A model generated the notes under the pieces. That model searched no databases. It was not told the origin of the DNA and was given only the letters and a program-made list of their open reading frames with translations. DNA of 64,000 nucleotides, taken from positions 46,985-110,984 of the forward strand of contig NZ_AWGA01000011.1 in NCBI RefSeq assembly GCF_000471645.3, in the 5' to 3' direction. This document shows, one piece after another, positions 27,568 through 37,095 of this stretch; within the stretch, counting starts at the first letter, position 1, and each line of letters begins with the position of its first letter. This DNA comes from Candidatus Schmidhempelia bombi str. Bimp (GTDB lineage Bacteria > Pseudomonadota > Gammaproteobacteria > Enterobacterales > Orbaceae). Made by a program: the position numbers and the translations under genes.

Positions 27568-27708
27568 CCTCCTATTGTGCTTAGAAGCAGTAAGGGGCTT
27601 CATCTATTTTATAGATGTTTTTGGGATTTCATCGTAATTAGATTATAGCATTTCATCCATAACGGGATGATATATCGGTTTCAATTTAAATCAACGTGAC
27701 TAGAGTAT

Positions 27709-28776
27709 ATGTCAATTAAAAATAATTTAAACTTAAGATTATCGGTCATTCTTTCACTCATTTTGCATATCATTCTTTTGGTTGTTATCTGTGCGAGCGC
27801 AGTTACTAATATGATATTAAATTCAGGTGATAATGGTAATACTGTCGATGCAATAATGGTTGATCCAAAAGTGATTTCTGAGCAATATCTTAGACAGCAA
27901 TCACAACAAAAAGCAATTCAAGAGCTTGAAACTCAACGAGAACAGCAAGCACAACAACGTGATCGTGAATTACGCCAAAAACAAGCTGAAGAACAACAAC
28001 GCCTAAAAGAGCTTGAACGAGAAAGGTTAGCATCTTTAAAAACAAAACAGAAAGAAACCGAAGCGGCAAAACAGGCAGAACAAGCTAAATTACGAGCCGA
28101 ACAAGAAGCAGCGAAAACAAAAGCGCGTTTAGAAGAAGAAAAAAATCAAGCGCTATTAGCCAAACAAAAAGCGATTGAAGAAGCTGAAAAAGCAAAGCTT
28201 GAGGCGAAACAACTCCAAGAAAAAGCCGAGAAAGCGGCAAAATTAGAAGCAGAGAAGCAAAAACAACGTGAAGAAGCGGCAAAATTAGAAGCAGAGAAGC
28301 AAAAACAGCGTGAAGAAGCAGCTAAAATAGAAGCAGAAAAACAGAAACAGCGCGAAGAAGCTGAACGTTTGAAAGCAGAACAAGAAAAGCAAAAACAGTT
28401 AGCTGAGAAGAAAAAACAAGAAGAGCAATTAAAAGAGCAACAGAGCCTTGATGATATTCTTGGTGATCTGACGTCATCCAAACCAAAAATACAAAAAGGT
28501 GCCTCAAGTGAGGAAATTGATAAATTTAAGACCTTGGTACATAATGCCATAGCCAGTAAATTTATTAATTCTAAAACTTATCGTGGTAAAAACTGTATAA
28601 TAAAAATTATGATTGCACGTGATGGCTTAATACTTGATGTCTCAACAGGTAAAGGTGATCCTGTATTGTGTCGCGAAGCCATGGCAGTAACCAAAAAAGC
28701 CACGATGCCAAAACCGTCTAGTGATGCACTTTATCAGCAAGTTAAAAACGTTACTATCGACTTCAGACCAAAATAA
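27709..28776 (+). CDS. tolA: Tol-Pal system protein TolA
   Basis: TolA spans the periplasm and links the TolQR motor to Pal. The 355-aa protein has a membrane anchor at about 13-35, a long alpha-helical domain II (about 55-250) almost entirely of E, K, Q, A and R, and the globular domain III from about 265 (EIDKFKTLVHNAIASKF to VTIDFRPK) that binds Pal and TolB. Domain II includes four near-identical 13-residue units based on AAKLEAEKQKQRE. tolR ends 141 bases upstream. E. coli TolA is longer (421 aa), with the difference in domain II. Confidence 0.94.
   Translation: MSIKNNLNLRLSVILSLILHIILLVVICASAVTNMILNSGDNGNTVDAIMVDPKVISEQYLRQQSQQKAIQELETQREQQAQQRDRELRQKQAEEQQRLKELERERLASLKTKQKETEAAKQAEQAKLRAEQEAAKTKARLEEEKNQALLAKQKAIEEAEKAKLEAKQLQEKAEKAAKLEAEKQKQREEAAKLEAEKQKQREEAAKIEAEKQKQREEAERLKAEQEKQKQLAEKKKQEEQLKEQQSLDDILGDLTSSKPKIQKGASSEEIDKFKTLVHNAIASKFINSKTYRGKNCIIKIMIARDGLILDVSTGKGDPVLCREAMAVTKKATMPKPSSDALYQQVKNVTIDFRPK
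28231..28370 (+). repeat. 39-base tandem repeats within tolA domain II
   Basis: Between three and four near-identical 39-base units each encode AAKLEAEKQKQRE or a close variant. Units 1 and 2 differ by very few bases, so unit number could change by slipped replication, altering the length of the TolA rod. Confidence 0.8.
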
Positions 28777-29009
28777 TTATTAGTGTTGATAATAAAAAAT
28801 TATAATTAATAAAATAAAAATAGATTAACTACTTGAGTATAAACGATTTTTATTAGTGATAAGTAAAATTTCAGTAAAAACAAATTTATCTTATTTTAGG
28901 TAGCATTCGGACTAATAAAATAAGTTATAATAGTTGGTAATTTAATCAAAGATAACCTGTTTCTATTTTGAGTCTAGAAATATGCAACAGATGATAAAGG
29001 TGTATTACA

Positions 29010-30305
29010 ATGTTTAAATTTATATATCGGCTATTTATTGGCTATATATTATTTTCAATGAGTTTATGTCATGCTGATGTACAGATAGTAATTACAGATG
29101 GTATAGATTCTGCCAAACCAATTGCTGTGGTACCATTCACATGGAATGGTACTGGTAAGATGCCACAAAAAATTGAAAATATTATAGCTTCTGATTTACG
29201 TAACAGTGGTAAATTCAATCCTATTAGTGTAGATAGAATGCCCGAGCGCCCAGAAAATGCATCGGCTATCAATGCTAAAAGTTGGACTGCATTGGGTATT
29301 GATGCGGTCGTTATCGGTAAAGTTCAACCAGGCAATGATGGTCAATATTTAATTAGCTATCAATTAGTTGATACCATAAATACCCCAGGGGCTATTTTGG
29401 CTGAAAATCAATATTCGGTCACTGAACGTTGGTTACGTTATGCTGGTCATACGGCAAGTGATGAGATATTTGAATCGTTAACTGGTATTAAGGGCGCTTT
29501 TCGCACTCGTATAGCCTATGTAGTAAAAACAAACAGTGGCAATTTTTCACATGAATTGAGAGTATCTGATTATGATGGTTATGATCAGATAATTATTCAC
29601 CGCTCGACAGAACCATTAATGTCACCCACATGGTCACCAGATGGCAAAAAAATTGTTTATGTCACCTTTGAAGGTGGACGATCATCTTTAGTCATGAAAA
29701 CATTAGAAACAGGCGAGAGAGAAACGTTGACGGCGTTTCCACAGCATAACGGCGCCCCCGCATTTTCACCTGATGGTTCAAAACTAGCTTTTGTGCTTTC
29801 CAAAGATGGAAGTTTAAATCTCTATGTTATGGATCTTAAAACAAGAAAAATTAATAAAGTTACCTCTGGGCGTAGTAATGATACTGAGCCTTCTTGGATG
29901 CCAGATAATGAAACATTAGTCTTTACATCTGATCAGGCAGGTCGTCCACAATTGTACACAGTAAATATTAATAGTGGCATTACCCAACGTTTAACTTGGG
30001 ATGGTAAACAAAATCAAAACCCGAGTGTTTCACCAGATGGTAAATTTGTTACTATGATCACTACATTGCCTAATGGGCAATTTATCAATCGATATAATTT
30101 TGATACAGGTAGCTACCAAATTCTGACAGATACATTTTTAGATGAAACCCCTAGTATTTCACCAAATAGTACTATGATTATTTATAGCTCGACGGAGGGC
30201 TTAGGTTCTATTTTAAATTTAGTTTCTGCTGATGGCCGATTTAAAGCAAAATTACCTGCAACGGATGGACAAGTTAAATTTCCTGCTTGGTCTCCCTATT
30301 TGTAA
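29010..30305 (+). CDS. tolB: Tol-Pal system protein TolB
   Basis: TolB is the periplasmic beta-propeller that cycles between TolA and Pal. The 431-aa protein has a signal peptide ([19 protein letters not shown], cleaved before DVQI), an N-terminal domain ([18 protein letters not shown]) and repeated propeller blades with [43 protein letters not shown] and [13 protein letters not shown]. The length matches E. coli (430). It is separated from tolA by 233 bases. Confidence 0.95.
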   Translation: MFKFIYRLFIGYILFSMSLCHADVQIVITDGIDSAKPIAVVPFTWNGTGKMPQKIENIIASDLRNSGKFNPISVDRMPERPENASAINAKSWTALGIDAVVIGKVQPGNDGQYLISYQLVDTINTPGAILAENQYSVTERWLRYAGHTASDEIFESLTGIKGAFRTRIAYVVKTNSGNFSHELRVSDYDGYDQIIIHRSTEPLMSPTWSPDGKKIVYVTFEGGRSSLVMKTLETGERETLTAFPQHNGAPAFSPDGSKLAFVLSKDGSLNLYVMDLKTRKINKVTSGRSNDTEPSWMPDNETLVFTSDQAGRPQLYTVNINSGITQRLTWDGKQNQNPSVSPDGKFVTMITTLPNGQFINRYNFDTGSYQILTDTFLDETPSISPNSTMIIYSSTEGLGSILNLVSADGRFKAKLPATDGQVKFPAWSPYL

Positions 30306-30353
30306 GTAATTTTTCATATTAAATTTTAAAATCATTAACAAAAGGAGTAAATT

Positions 30354-30842
30354 ATGCAACTTTCTAAGTTAGCAAAAGGATTAATGTTATCATTACCTAT
30401 AATAGCAATAACAGCATGTTCATCAACAAAAAATGATCATTATAACGATACAGCGACAACAACAACCTCTACGTCAGTAACAACAGCTCAGACAAGTGCA
30501 CAGTTGCAACAGTTACAACAGCAAAATACCGTTTATTTTGATTTTGATAAATACAATATTAAAGCCGATTATGCGACTCAGTTAGATGGTCATGCGGCCT
30601 TTTTACGTGCAAATCCATCATTTACTATAGTAATTGAAGGTCATGCTGATGAAAGAGGGACGCCTGAATATAATATTGCTTTAGGTGAGCGTCGCGCAAA
30701 TGCAGTTAAAGCTTATTTACAAGGACGTGGTGTAGCATCATCACAAATTTCAATCGTATCTTATGGCAAAGAAAAACCACTTGTTCTAGGTCATAATGAA
30801 GCGGCTTATTCTAAAAACCGCCGTGCAGTGATTGTTTATTAA
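30354..30842 (+). CDS. pal: Peptidoglycan-associated lipoprotein Pal
   Basis: Pal anchors the outer membrane to peptidoglycan. The 162-aa protein has a lipoprotein signal (PIIAITAC, cysteine about residue 22), a Thr/Ser/Gln-rich linker, and an OmpA-type domain with [31 protein letters not shown] and the peptidoglycan-binding [10 protein letters not shown] and [15 protein letters not shown] lies ahead of the ATG. Confidence 0.96.
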   Translation: MQLSKLAKGLMLSLPIIAITACSSTKNDHYNDTATTTTSTSVTTAQTSAQLQQLQQQNTVYFDFDKYNIKADYATQLDGHAAFLRANPSFTIVIEGHADERGTPEYNIALGERRANAVKAYLQGRGVASSQISIVSYGKEKPLVLGHNEAAYSKNRRAVIVY

Positions 30843-30855
30843 TTTTTTATCGTTG

Positions 30856-30888
30856 ATCAGCTACTATTATTAAAAGATAGTAGCTGAT
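30856..30888 (+). terminator. Hairpin between pal and cpoB
   Basis: A perfect 11-bp stem ATCAGCTACTA/TAGTAGCTGAT (30856-30866 with 30878-30888) lies 14 bases after pal. There is no T run, so it may be a partial terminator or mRNA-stability element. Confidence 0.5.
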
Positions 30889-30963
30889 ATCTACGCTATT
30901 TTACCACTAAAATTCTTGATCTTATTGTAAGCACGGTTTTTCTTACAAGCAGAGATATTCGTT

Positions 30964-31704
30964 ATGTATAAAAAGTTAAGTATTATTTGCATTCTTCTTT
31001 CTAGCTCATTTCTAGCCAATGCCGCATCATCATCTGAGTTAGAGCAAATCGTCACCGCTCAAGGTCAATTACTCACTCAATATCAACAACAACTTATCGA
31101 TTTACAAAATGAGGTTGATGTTCTAAGAGGACAGTTGCAAGAGACCAGCTATAAGTTAGAGCAGACGATTGAACGTCAAAAAAGTATCCTAAAACAGTCA
31201 CAAACTGAGCTAACCAGTCAAAAATCAACTAGTTCGAAAACAACGTCATCACTAACTAATAATAAATCATCACAAAATGTAGCCACCCAAAATAATTCCG
31301 ATACTTTAGTCGATTGGAGTCCTTCTGGTACGGATAAAGTTGATTATAATTATATTATAGGATTTGTATTAAAAGGTAAGGAACCTAAAAATGCGATCAT
31401 TGCCTTTCAACAATTTATAAAACAGTATCCTAAGTCAAATTATCAGGCAAATGCTAATTATTGGTTAGGTCAGCTTAATTATAACCAGAATAAAAAGGAT
31501 GATGCCTCTTACTATTTTGCTTATGTGGTTAAAAACTATCCTAATGACTCAAGAGCAGCCGAATCTATGTATAAAATCGGACTCATCTTATTAGAAACGG
31601 GTAAAAAAGATAAAGCGAAAACAGTATTTAATCAAGTCATATCAAAATATCCTACTAATGCGAATATTGTTGAACAAGCTAAACAAAAATTAGCCGGATT
31701 GTAG
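30964..31704 (+). CDS. cpoB: Cell division coordinator CpoB
   Basis: CpoB (YbgF) links peptidoglycan synthesis with Tol-driven outer-membrane constriction. The 246-aa protein has a signal peptide (SIICILLSSSFLANAAS), an N-terminal trimerising coiled coil rich in Q and L (about 25-85), a Ser/Thr/Asn linker, and a C-terminal TPR domain (AIIAFQQFIKQYPKSNY, NYWLGQLNYNQ, DSRAAESMYKIGLILLETG). Its place after pal and before a tRNA-Lys gene matches E. coli. Confidence 0.93.
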   Translation: MYKKLSIICILLSSSFLANAASSSELEQIVTAQGQLLTQYQQQLIDLQNEVDVLRGQLQETSYKLEQTIERQKSILKQSQTELTSQKSTSSKTTSSLTNNKSSQNVATQNNSDTLVDWSPSGTDKVDYNYIIGFVLKGKEPKNAIIAFQQFIKQYPKSNYQANANYWLGQLNYNQNKKDDASYYFAYVVKNYPNDSRAAESMYKIGLILLETGKKDKAKTVFNQVISKYPTNANIVEQAKQKLAGL

Positions 31705-31826
31705 TATTTTTGATTTAATTGCTTAAACATCAATCGCTTGACTTTAATTTTTAAAAAAAAGGGTTGCACTAAAAAAAAATTCCAGTATTATAGCAACCCA
31801 TAGTCACTTGTGATTAACTCTTCGTC

Positions 31827-31902
31827 GGGTCGTTAGCTCAGTCGGTAGAGCAGCGGACTTTTAATCCGTTGGTCGAAGGTTCGAATCCTTCACGACCCAC
31901 CA
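31827..31902 (+). tRNA. tRNA-Lys (TTT)
   Basis: A 76-base cloverleaf with GGGTCGT/ACGACCC acceptor stem, encoded CCA, anticodon loop CTTTTAA (anticodon TTT) and T-arm GGTTCGAATCC. It follows cpoB as lysT does in E. coli, but the tRNA cluster there is reduced to one gene here. Confidence 0.98.
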
Positions 31903-32065
31903 TCCTTGTTATCAATTTCTTTTTTTAATTTCTTTTTATTACATACTTTTATAGTTATAATAAACTAAATTTAACATATACTTATAAGATTTTTTATCTT
32001 TTCTATATACATAATAAACGCTATAAATATTGCTTTTATTTTGTATTTTTGAGCGTTCTTACTAC

Positions 32066-34546
32066 ATGCTGTGTTACATAGATAATATAAATGAAAGATT
32101 AGTTCAATTAGCCCATTTACGTCGACAAAGGGCTTTAGTTGGTATGCCTAATAATTATCAACAGGTATTTAAATTGTTACCCCTGCTATTTCATTACAAT
32201 TATCCAAGTTTACCTGGTTATATAGAAGATAATGAAATATACGGTATTGATGATTTTGAACCCGATCAGGCGCTAGTCAAATTTGCTGAGCAATATTACC
32301 AAATCGCTTTATGTCAGCCGAATTCCTCTCCTAGGATTGCCGCACTCTATTCGATGGGAAGTACATGCTCATTGGGACAAACTATCAATTCTGATCTCGA
32401 TATTTGGGTTTGTATACAGAATCCATTATCTAAAGCTGAAAAAGCAACATTACAATCTAAATGTTCACTCATTGAAAATTGGGCTAGGCAACTTGGCGTT
32501 GCACTCTCGTTATTTATTGTTGACGTTAATCGTTTTCGAAATAATTATCATGATTGTTTAATGGGTGATAATTGTGGTTCGACACAGCATATGCTATTGC
32601 TTGAAGAGTTTTATCGCACTTCAAATGTTATAGCGGGTAAATTACTTTTATGGTTTCGTATTCCATTAGATTTAACAATTAATGGTATTCAATATGCATC
32701 TTATGAGCAATGTATTGATGCTTTAGTTAATGAGAAGGTGATTGATCGTAATGATTGGCTTGATTTTGGTCCATTACAGTCCCTGTCTGCAGAAGAATAT
32801 TTTGGTGCTAGCTTATGGCAATTATATAAAAGTATTGATTCACCTTATAAAGCGGTCTTAAAATCAATTTTACTGGAAGCCTATTTTTGGGAATATCCAA
32901 ATAGTTATTTTATTGCCTCTGAAATCAAACAGCTGATTCATCAAAATAAAACAGACTATTTTGATTTCGATCCTTATTACATGTTATTAGAAAAAGTCAC
33001 CCACTATTTGATAGCGATTGGTGATGAAGAGCGCTTAGAACTTGCAAGGCAATGTTTTTATATAAAAATTGAGGCAAAACTTTCGGTTAAGACCGCCAAT
33101 CCGACTTGGCGACATGATATTTTACATAAATTAGTGAAATCGTGGGGATGGAATAGTGAAAAACTTATTCATCTTGATCATTGTCATTCTTGGAAGATTA
33201 CTGACGTTTGTCAGGCAAATGATCAATTACTAAATACCATGATGACAAGTTATCGCAATTTATTAAACGTTGGGCGACGAAATAACCTTGAAGCGCAAAT
33301 TAGCCCACGTGATTTAGCCATTTTGACTCGTAAGTTATACGCTACTTATGAAGTCTTACCGGGTAAGGTATCGATTATCAATCCAAATATATCGATTGAA
33401 CGGGGAGAGCAAGCATTAACTTTTATTCATGTAAGCCAAGATAGAGTAAATCGAGCTGGATGGTATATTTATAACAAAGAGTTAACAACTAAATATAATT
33501 CAGGTGGTAAATATCTTGAGTTTAGTCCAAACTTATTAAAATTAGTAGCTTGGAGTTATTTTAATAAGTTAATCACCAATAAGACAAAATTATATTTTTG
33601 GGATCAAGGTAAACAAAATAATCATAAATTATTGCAATTGGTTACTGATCTAAAATCTTATTTTCCAATACAGGGAATTTCACCTACTGAAGAGGCATTT
33701 TATAGTCCATGTGAAATTAGGCATTTGGCCATTATCATTAATTTGGAAAATGATCCAACTAAACTGTTGGAAGATAGTGATATTGCAGCGGCAAGTGATT
33801 CTATTGATGTATTAAATTATGGTGACGCAGAGATGAGTTTAGTTGGTTCAATTGACTTCCTTTATCGTAATTCTTGGAATGAAATTCGCCTTTTACATTT
33901 TGATGGTGAATCCTCAATTTTGGATGCGTTAAAAAATATCTTAAATCGTATGCATAAAGATGCAGATGTTCCTCACTCTATTGAAATATTTTGTTATAGC
34001 GAACGTTTAAAATCGATAATTATCGAACAAATTAAAACGTTATTTCATAAATGTATTGGATTACGGCTTAGCTCAACCCAAACTAATTTAGTGAAATTTA
34101 AACCAGTACGTTTTGCGGGTAAATCTTGGACACTATTTTTTGAACGCTTAGGCGTTTCGATCCATTGTTTTAATAACACAATAGACTTTTATGGTGCAAT
34201 AACTAATAACAAATTGCATGGGCGAGCACTAAGTATTTATGACGAAGCAAATGAGTTACCTAAGGAGATTGATAGCATTGCTTGTGAAGGCATTATTCAG
34301 TTCTTCTTTGAAGATACCGATAAAGGCTTTGACTTATATATACTTAATGAACATAATCAAATAGAAATATATAAAAATTGTAATGGAAGTAAATATAATA
34401 TGATTCGCTATGTTAATGAATATTACACATTAGCTGATGATCGTTTTACTTTTGCTTCAAGTTCATCAATTAATTTCAATTTACCACAGTTTTATCAAAT
34501 AACAGTAACGTCTCAGGGTGAACGTCAAATTATGCCATTTGCCTAG
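32066..34546 (+). CDS. cyaA: Class I adenylate cyclase
   Basis: CyaA makes cAMP for CRP-dependent catabolite control. From ATG 32066 it has 826 aa (E. coli 848) and begins MLCYIDNINERLVQLAHLRR, aligning with the E. coli start; an upstream in-frame extension is not family-like. The catalytic nucleotidyltransferase motif is YSMGSTCSLGQTINSDLDIW, with GS at 98-99 and D110/D112. The C-terminal half is the regulatory region. The ribosome binding site is weak, as in E. coli where cyaA translation is poor. It lies downstream of tRNA-Lys rather than beside hemC. Confidence 0.95.
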   Translation: MLCYIDNINERLVQLAHLRRQRALVGMPNNYQQVFKLLPLLFHYNYPSLPGYIEDNEIYGIDDFEPDQALVKFAEQYYQIALCQPNSSPRIAALYSMGSTCSLGQTINSDLDIWVCIQNPLSKAEKATLQSKCSLIENWARQLGVALSLFIVDVNRFRNNYHDCLMGDNCGSTQHMLLLEEFYRTSNVIAGKLLLWFRIPLDLTINGIQYASYEQCIDALVNEKVIDRNDWLDFGPLQSLSAEEYFGASLWQLYKSIDSPYKAVLKSILLEAYFWEYPNSYFIASEIKQLIHQNKTDYFDFDPYYMLLEKVTHYLIAIGDEERLELARQCFYIKIEAKLSVKTANPTWRHDILHKLVKSWGWNSEKLIHLDHCHSWKITDVCQANDQLLNTMMTSYRNLLNVGRRNNLEAQISPRDLAILTRKLYATYEVLPGKVSIINPNISIERGEQALTFIHVSQDRVNRAGWYIYNKELTTKYNSGGKYLEFSPNLLKLVAWSYFNKLITNKTKLYFWDQGKQNNHKLLQLVTDLKSYFPIQGISPTEEAFYSPCEIRHLAIIINLENDPTKLLEDSDIAAASDSIDVLNYGDAEMSLVGSIDFLYRNSWNEIRLLHFDGESSILDALKNILNRMHKDADVPHSIEIFCYSERLKSIIIEQIKTLFHKCIGLRLSSTQTNLVKFKPVRFAGKSWTLFFERLGVSIHCFNNTIDFYGAITNNKLHGRALSIYDEANELPKEIDSIACEGIIQFFFEDTDKGFDLYILNEHNQIEIYKNCNGSKYNMIRYVNEYYTLADDRFTFASSSSINFNLPQFYQITVTSQGERQIMPFA

Positions 34547-34610
34547 TTTACGATTTACATGATATATAAATAAATATTCCCATTAATATGTAATTTTGAT
34601 TAAAATGTAA

Positions 34611-34638
34611 GGAACTTTTTGAGTTTATCAAACTCTAA
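34611..34638 (+). promoter_or_regulatory. Sigma-E promoter of the rpoE operon
   Basis: GGAACTT (34611-34617), a 16-base spacer, then TCTAA (34634-34638) fits the E. coli sigma-E consensus exactly. It lies about 80 bases upstream of rpoE, the expected place for autoregulation. Confidence 0.85.
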
Positions 34639-34720
34639 TTACATAGTGACTAACTTACAAAAAACGCCATTTTTGATATTGGAATATTGAAGTTAGTTTA
34701 TTAAGAGGTATAGCCTAAGC

Positions 34721-35290
34721 ATGAGCGAACAAATAACCGACCAAATATTGGTTGAGCAAGTTTTACAAGGAGATAAGAATGCATTTAATCTTCTGGTGTT
34801 ACGTTATCAGAATCGAATTGCGCATTTAGTTTCTCGCTATGTATTACAAGCTGAAGTTCCTGATGTGGTGCAAGAAACATTTATAAAAGCCTATCGTTCT
34901 TTAAATAGTTTTAAAGGTGAAAGTGTATTTTATACTTGGCTATATCGTATTGCAGTAAATACAGCAAAAAATCATTTGACAGCTCAAGGACGTAGACCAC
35001 CATCTTTCGATATTGATGCAAATGATGCAGAGAATTATGAAGGTAGTGAAATATTACATGATATAGATAGCCCTGAGCATTTGATGCTATCTGATGAAAT
35101 AAAGAATATTGTTTTTAATACTATTGAAAGTTTACCTGAAGAGTTAAAGCTGGCAATAACATTGCGTGAGATGGAAGGATTAAGCTATGAAGAGATTGCC
35201 AAAATAATGGATACGCCCGTTGGAACGGTACGTTCTAGAATTTTTAGAGCGCGTGAAGCCATCGATGAAAAAATCAAGGAATTAATATAA
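34721..35290 (+). CDS. rpoE: RNA polymerase sigma-E factor
   Basis: RpoE directs the envelope-stress response. The 189-aa ECF sigma factor (E. coli 191) has region 2 (LVLRYQNRIAHLVSRYV, VPDVVQETFIKAYRSL, FYTWLYRIAVNTAKNHL) and region 4 (LREMEGLSYEEIAKIM, PVGTVRSRIFRAREAI). It is followed by its anti-sigma genes rseA and rseB. Confidence 0.96.
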   Translation: MSEQITDQILVEQVLQGDKNAFNLLVLRYQNRIAHLVSRYVLQAEVPDVVQETFIKAYRSLNSFKGESVFYTWLYRIAVNTAKNHLTAQGRRPPSFDIDANDAENYEGSEILHDIDSPEHLMLSDEIKNIVFNTIESLPEELKLAITLREMEGLSYEEIAKIMDTPVGTVRSRIFRAREAIDEKIKELI

Positions 35291-35360
35291 ATAAATTTTT
35301 CATGATAGCGTTTGCTTAAGACATTGAATGTTAAAAGGTCATAGGATAAAGGTATTTGAT

Positions 35361-35939
35361 ATGCAAAAAGAAAAGCTTTCCGCATTGATGGACGGTGAAT
35401 TAGTTGAAGATAAAGCATTTATTTCTTCTTTATCCACAGATAAAGAATTACAATCCCAATGGTATCGTTATCATTTGGCAAAAGATGCGCTAAATAATAG
35501 GCTAAATGATCAGATGCTATCGATAAATATTTGTGACAACGTGTCACGGATGATTATGAATGAAAATATTGATCCGGTTTATGTAGATCAAGACGAACTT
35601 AATGGTACAAATCCAGCTAAAATTGGTCATTTATTTTGGCCAAAATTTAAAGATATATTTTCACGTATAGGTCAAGTAGGCCTAGCTGCTTGTGTAACAT
35701 TATCCATTATTGCGGGTGTTCAATTTTATAATAATCAGAGTGATACCGATTCGGAAACGCTTAGATTGAATACGACACCTATTGGGATAAAATTATCTCC
35801 AGTCGGTGGTATGGATAAGACGAACGAGATGATAAATAGTAACGTCGATAGTAATAAACTTAGCGCCGAAGAGTATGAAAAAATTCACCTTTTGCTACAA
35901 GATTATGAATTACAAAAACGTTTAAATGCGACACACTAA
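35361..35939 (+). CDS. rseA: Anti-sigma-E factor RseA
   Basis: RseA holds sigma-E inactive at the membrane and is cut by DegS and RseP under stress. From ATG 35361 the protein is 192 aa, beginning MQKEKLSALMDGELVEDKAF, the standard RseA N-terminus; the upstream in-frame extension is unlikely. The sigma-binding domain spans 1-85 (SQWYRYHLAKDALNN), then a single membrane helix around 113-130 (VGLAACVTLSIIAGVQFY) and a periplasmic tail. The end overlaps rseB by 14 bases. Confidence 0.92.
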   Translation: MQKEKLSALMDGELVEDKAFISSLSTDKELQSQWYRYHLAKDALNNRLNDQMLSINICDNVSRMIMNENIDPVYVDQDELNGTNPAKIGHLFWPKFKDIFSRIGQVGLAACVTLSIIAGVQFYNNQSDTDSETLRLNTTPIGIKLSPVGGMDKTNEMINSNVDSNKLSAEEYEKIHLLLQDYELQKRLNATH

Positions 35940-36954
35940 TTCAATTTTATCAAAAATGACCTATATGATTACTGCCTCATTGAGAAATAGAGTGGTAGGC
36001 ATACTATCTATATTTTTACTTTTTTTTAGCTATGCTATTCCCGTTTTTGCTGAAGCGGAACATGGCTCAAATTTAGATAGTATTAAACGATTAAATAGTA
36101 TGTCTAAGGCGGTTAAACAAAAGAATTACGAGATTATTTTTGTCAACACTAGTACTGACAGTAGTGCTAATCCTTCCTTCCAATATATTCATGTTAATCA
36201 AAATGGAAAAATTTATGCGCAACTGCTTTCGCTTGAAGGCATAGTCAGAGAAATAATTTTAAAAGATAATCAGGTCAGTTATAAACAGCAAGATCGTGCC
36301 TCTTTTACTATGAACAGTTCTCGAATCGTTGAAGTTTTTCCGGATATCGTCTTTAACGATTTCAAATTATTAAGTCAATATTATGATTATTATCCTGTTG
36401 GTAAAGCAAGAATCGCTAATAGAAGTGCCCAATTAATTCGCATTTTAGCCAAAGATAGGGATCGTAATAGTTATGTACTATGGCTAGATGACGATACTTC
36501 TATCCCTTTACGTATAGATCTTTATAATGATAAAAATATCTTATTACAACAATTTAAAGTTATTAAACTCACTCCATTGACGCATACACAATCTTTTTTA
36601 AACGACTTACAACAACAAGATAACTATCCAGTATTAGTAAGTCAGGACAAGATAACCGATGCGAGTGATTTTGAGTTAAGTTATATCCCCGCTGGTTTTG
36701 TTCAGCAATCCCAATCGCATATAGACTATAGGCACGCTGAAATAAGCAGTCAATTATATTCAGATGGTGTGTTCTCTTTTTCGGTAAATGTATCTAAAGC
36801 ACATAAAAAAGTAAAAACATATAGTTTACAAAAAGGTAGCCAAATTATTTTTACTACTGGTATAAATAATAACGAAGTGACAATCATTGGTGATTTACCT
36901 TTAGAAACGATAAAACGGATAGTAAAGAATATTCATATCAAGAAGCAGCGTTAA
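35926..36954 (+). CDS. rseB: Sigma-E regulatory protein RseB (MucB family)
   Basis: RseB binds RseA in the periplasm and senses lipopolysaccharide or lipoprotein intermediates. The frame from ATG 35926 gives 342 aa; internal ATGs at residues 11 and 14 could also start, leaving the signal VVGILSIFLLFFSYAIPVFA. MucB/RseB features include KNYEIIFVNTS, VGKARIANRSAQLIRILAKD and LSYIPAGFVQQSQ. rseC, which completes the operon in E. coli, is missing; lepA follows after 141 bases. Confidence 0.9.
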   Translation: MRHTNSILSKMTYMITASLRNRVVGILSIFLLFFSYAIPVFAEAEHGSNLDSIKRLNSMSKAVKQKNYEIIFVNTSTDSSANPSFQYIHVNQNGKIYAQLLSLEGIVREIILKDNQVSYKQQDRASFTMNSSRIVEVFPDIVFNDFKLLSQYYDYYPVGKARIANRSAQLIRILAKDRDRNSYVLWLDDDTSIPLRIDLYNDKNILLQQFKVIKLTPLTHTQSFLNDLQQQDNYPVLVSQDKITDASDFELSYIPAGFVQQSQSHIDYRHAEISSQLYSDGVFSFSVNVSKAHKKVKTYSLQKGSQIIFTTGINNNEVTIIGDLPLETIKRIVKNIHIKKQR

Positions 36955-37095
36955 ATTGTTTCTAAAACTATCCTTAATAGTGTTTAATGTGTAGAATGCA
37001 CAGCATAAAATATTATTCTAATCTTGATCTATTTAGATATAAATAATAAATAGGTTATAGCAACGTCATAATTAGGTATTCGTAAATAGACTAAC

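Noticed and set aside
28085..28550. Several long antisense ORFs over tolA (Cys/Ser/Phe-rich)
   Set aside because: They mirror the Glu/Lys/Ala-rich coding strand of tolA and have no ribosome binding site or family.
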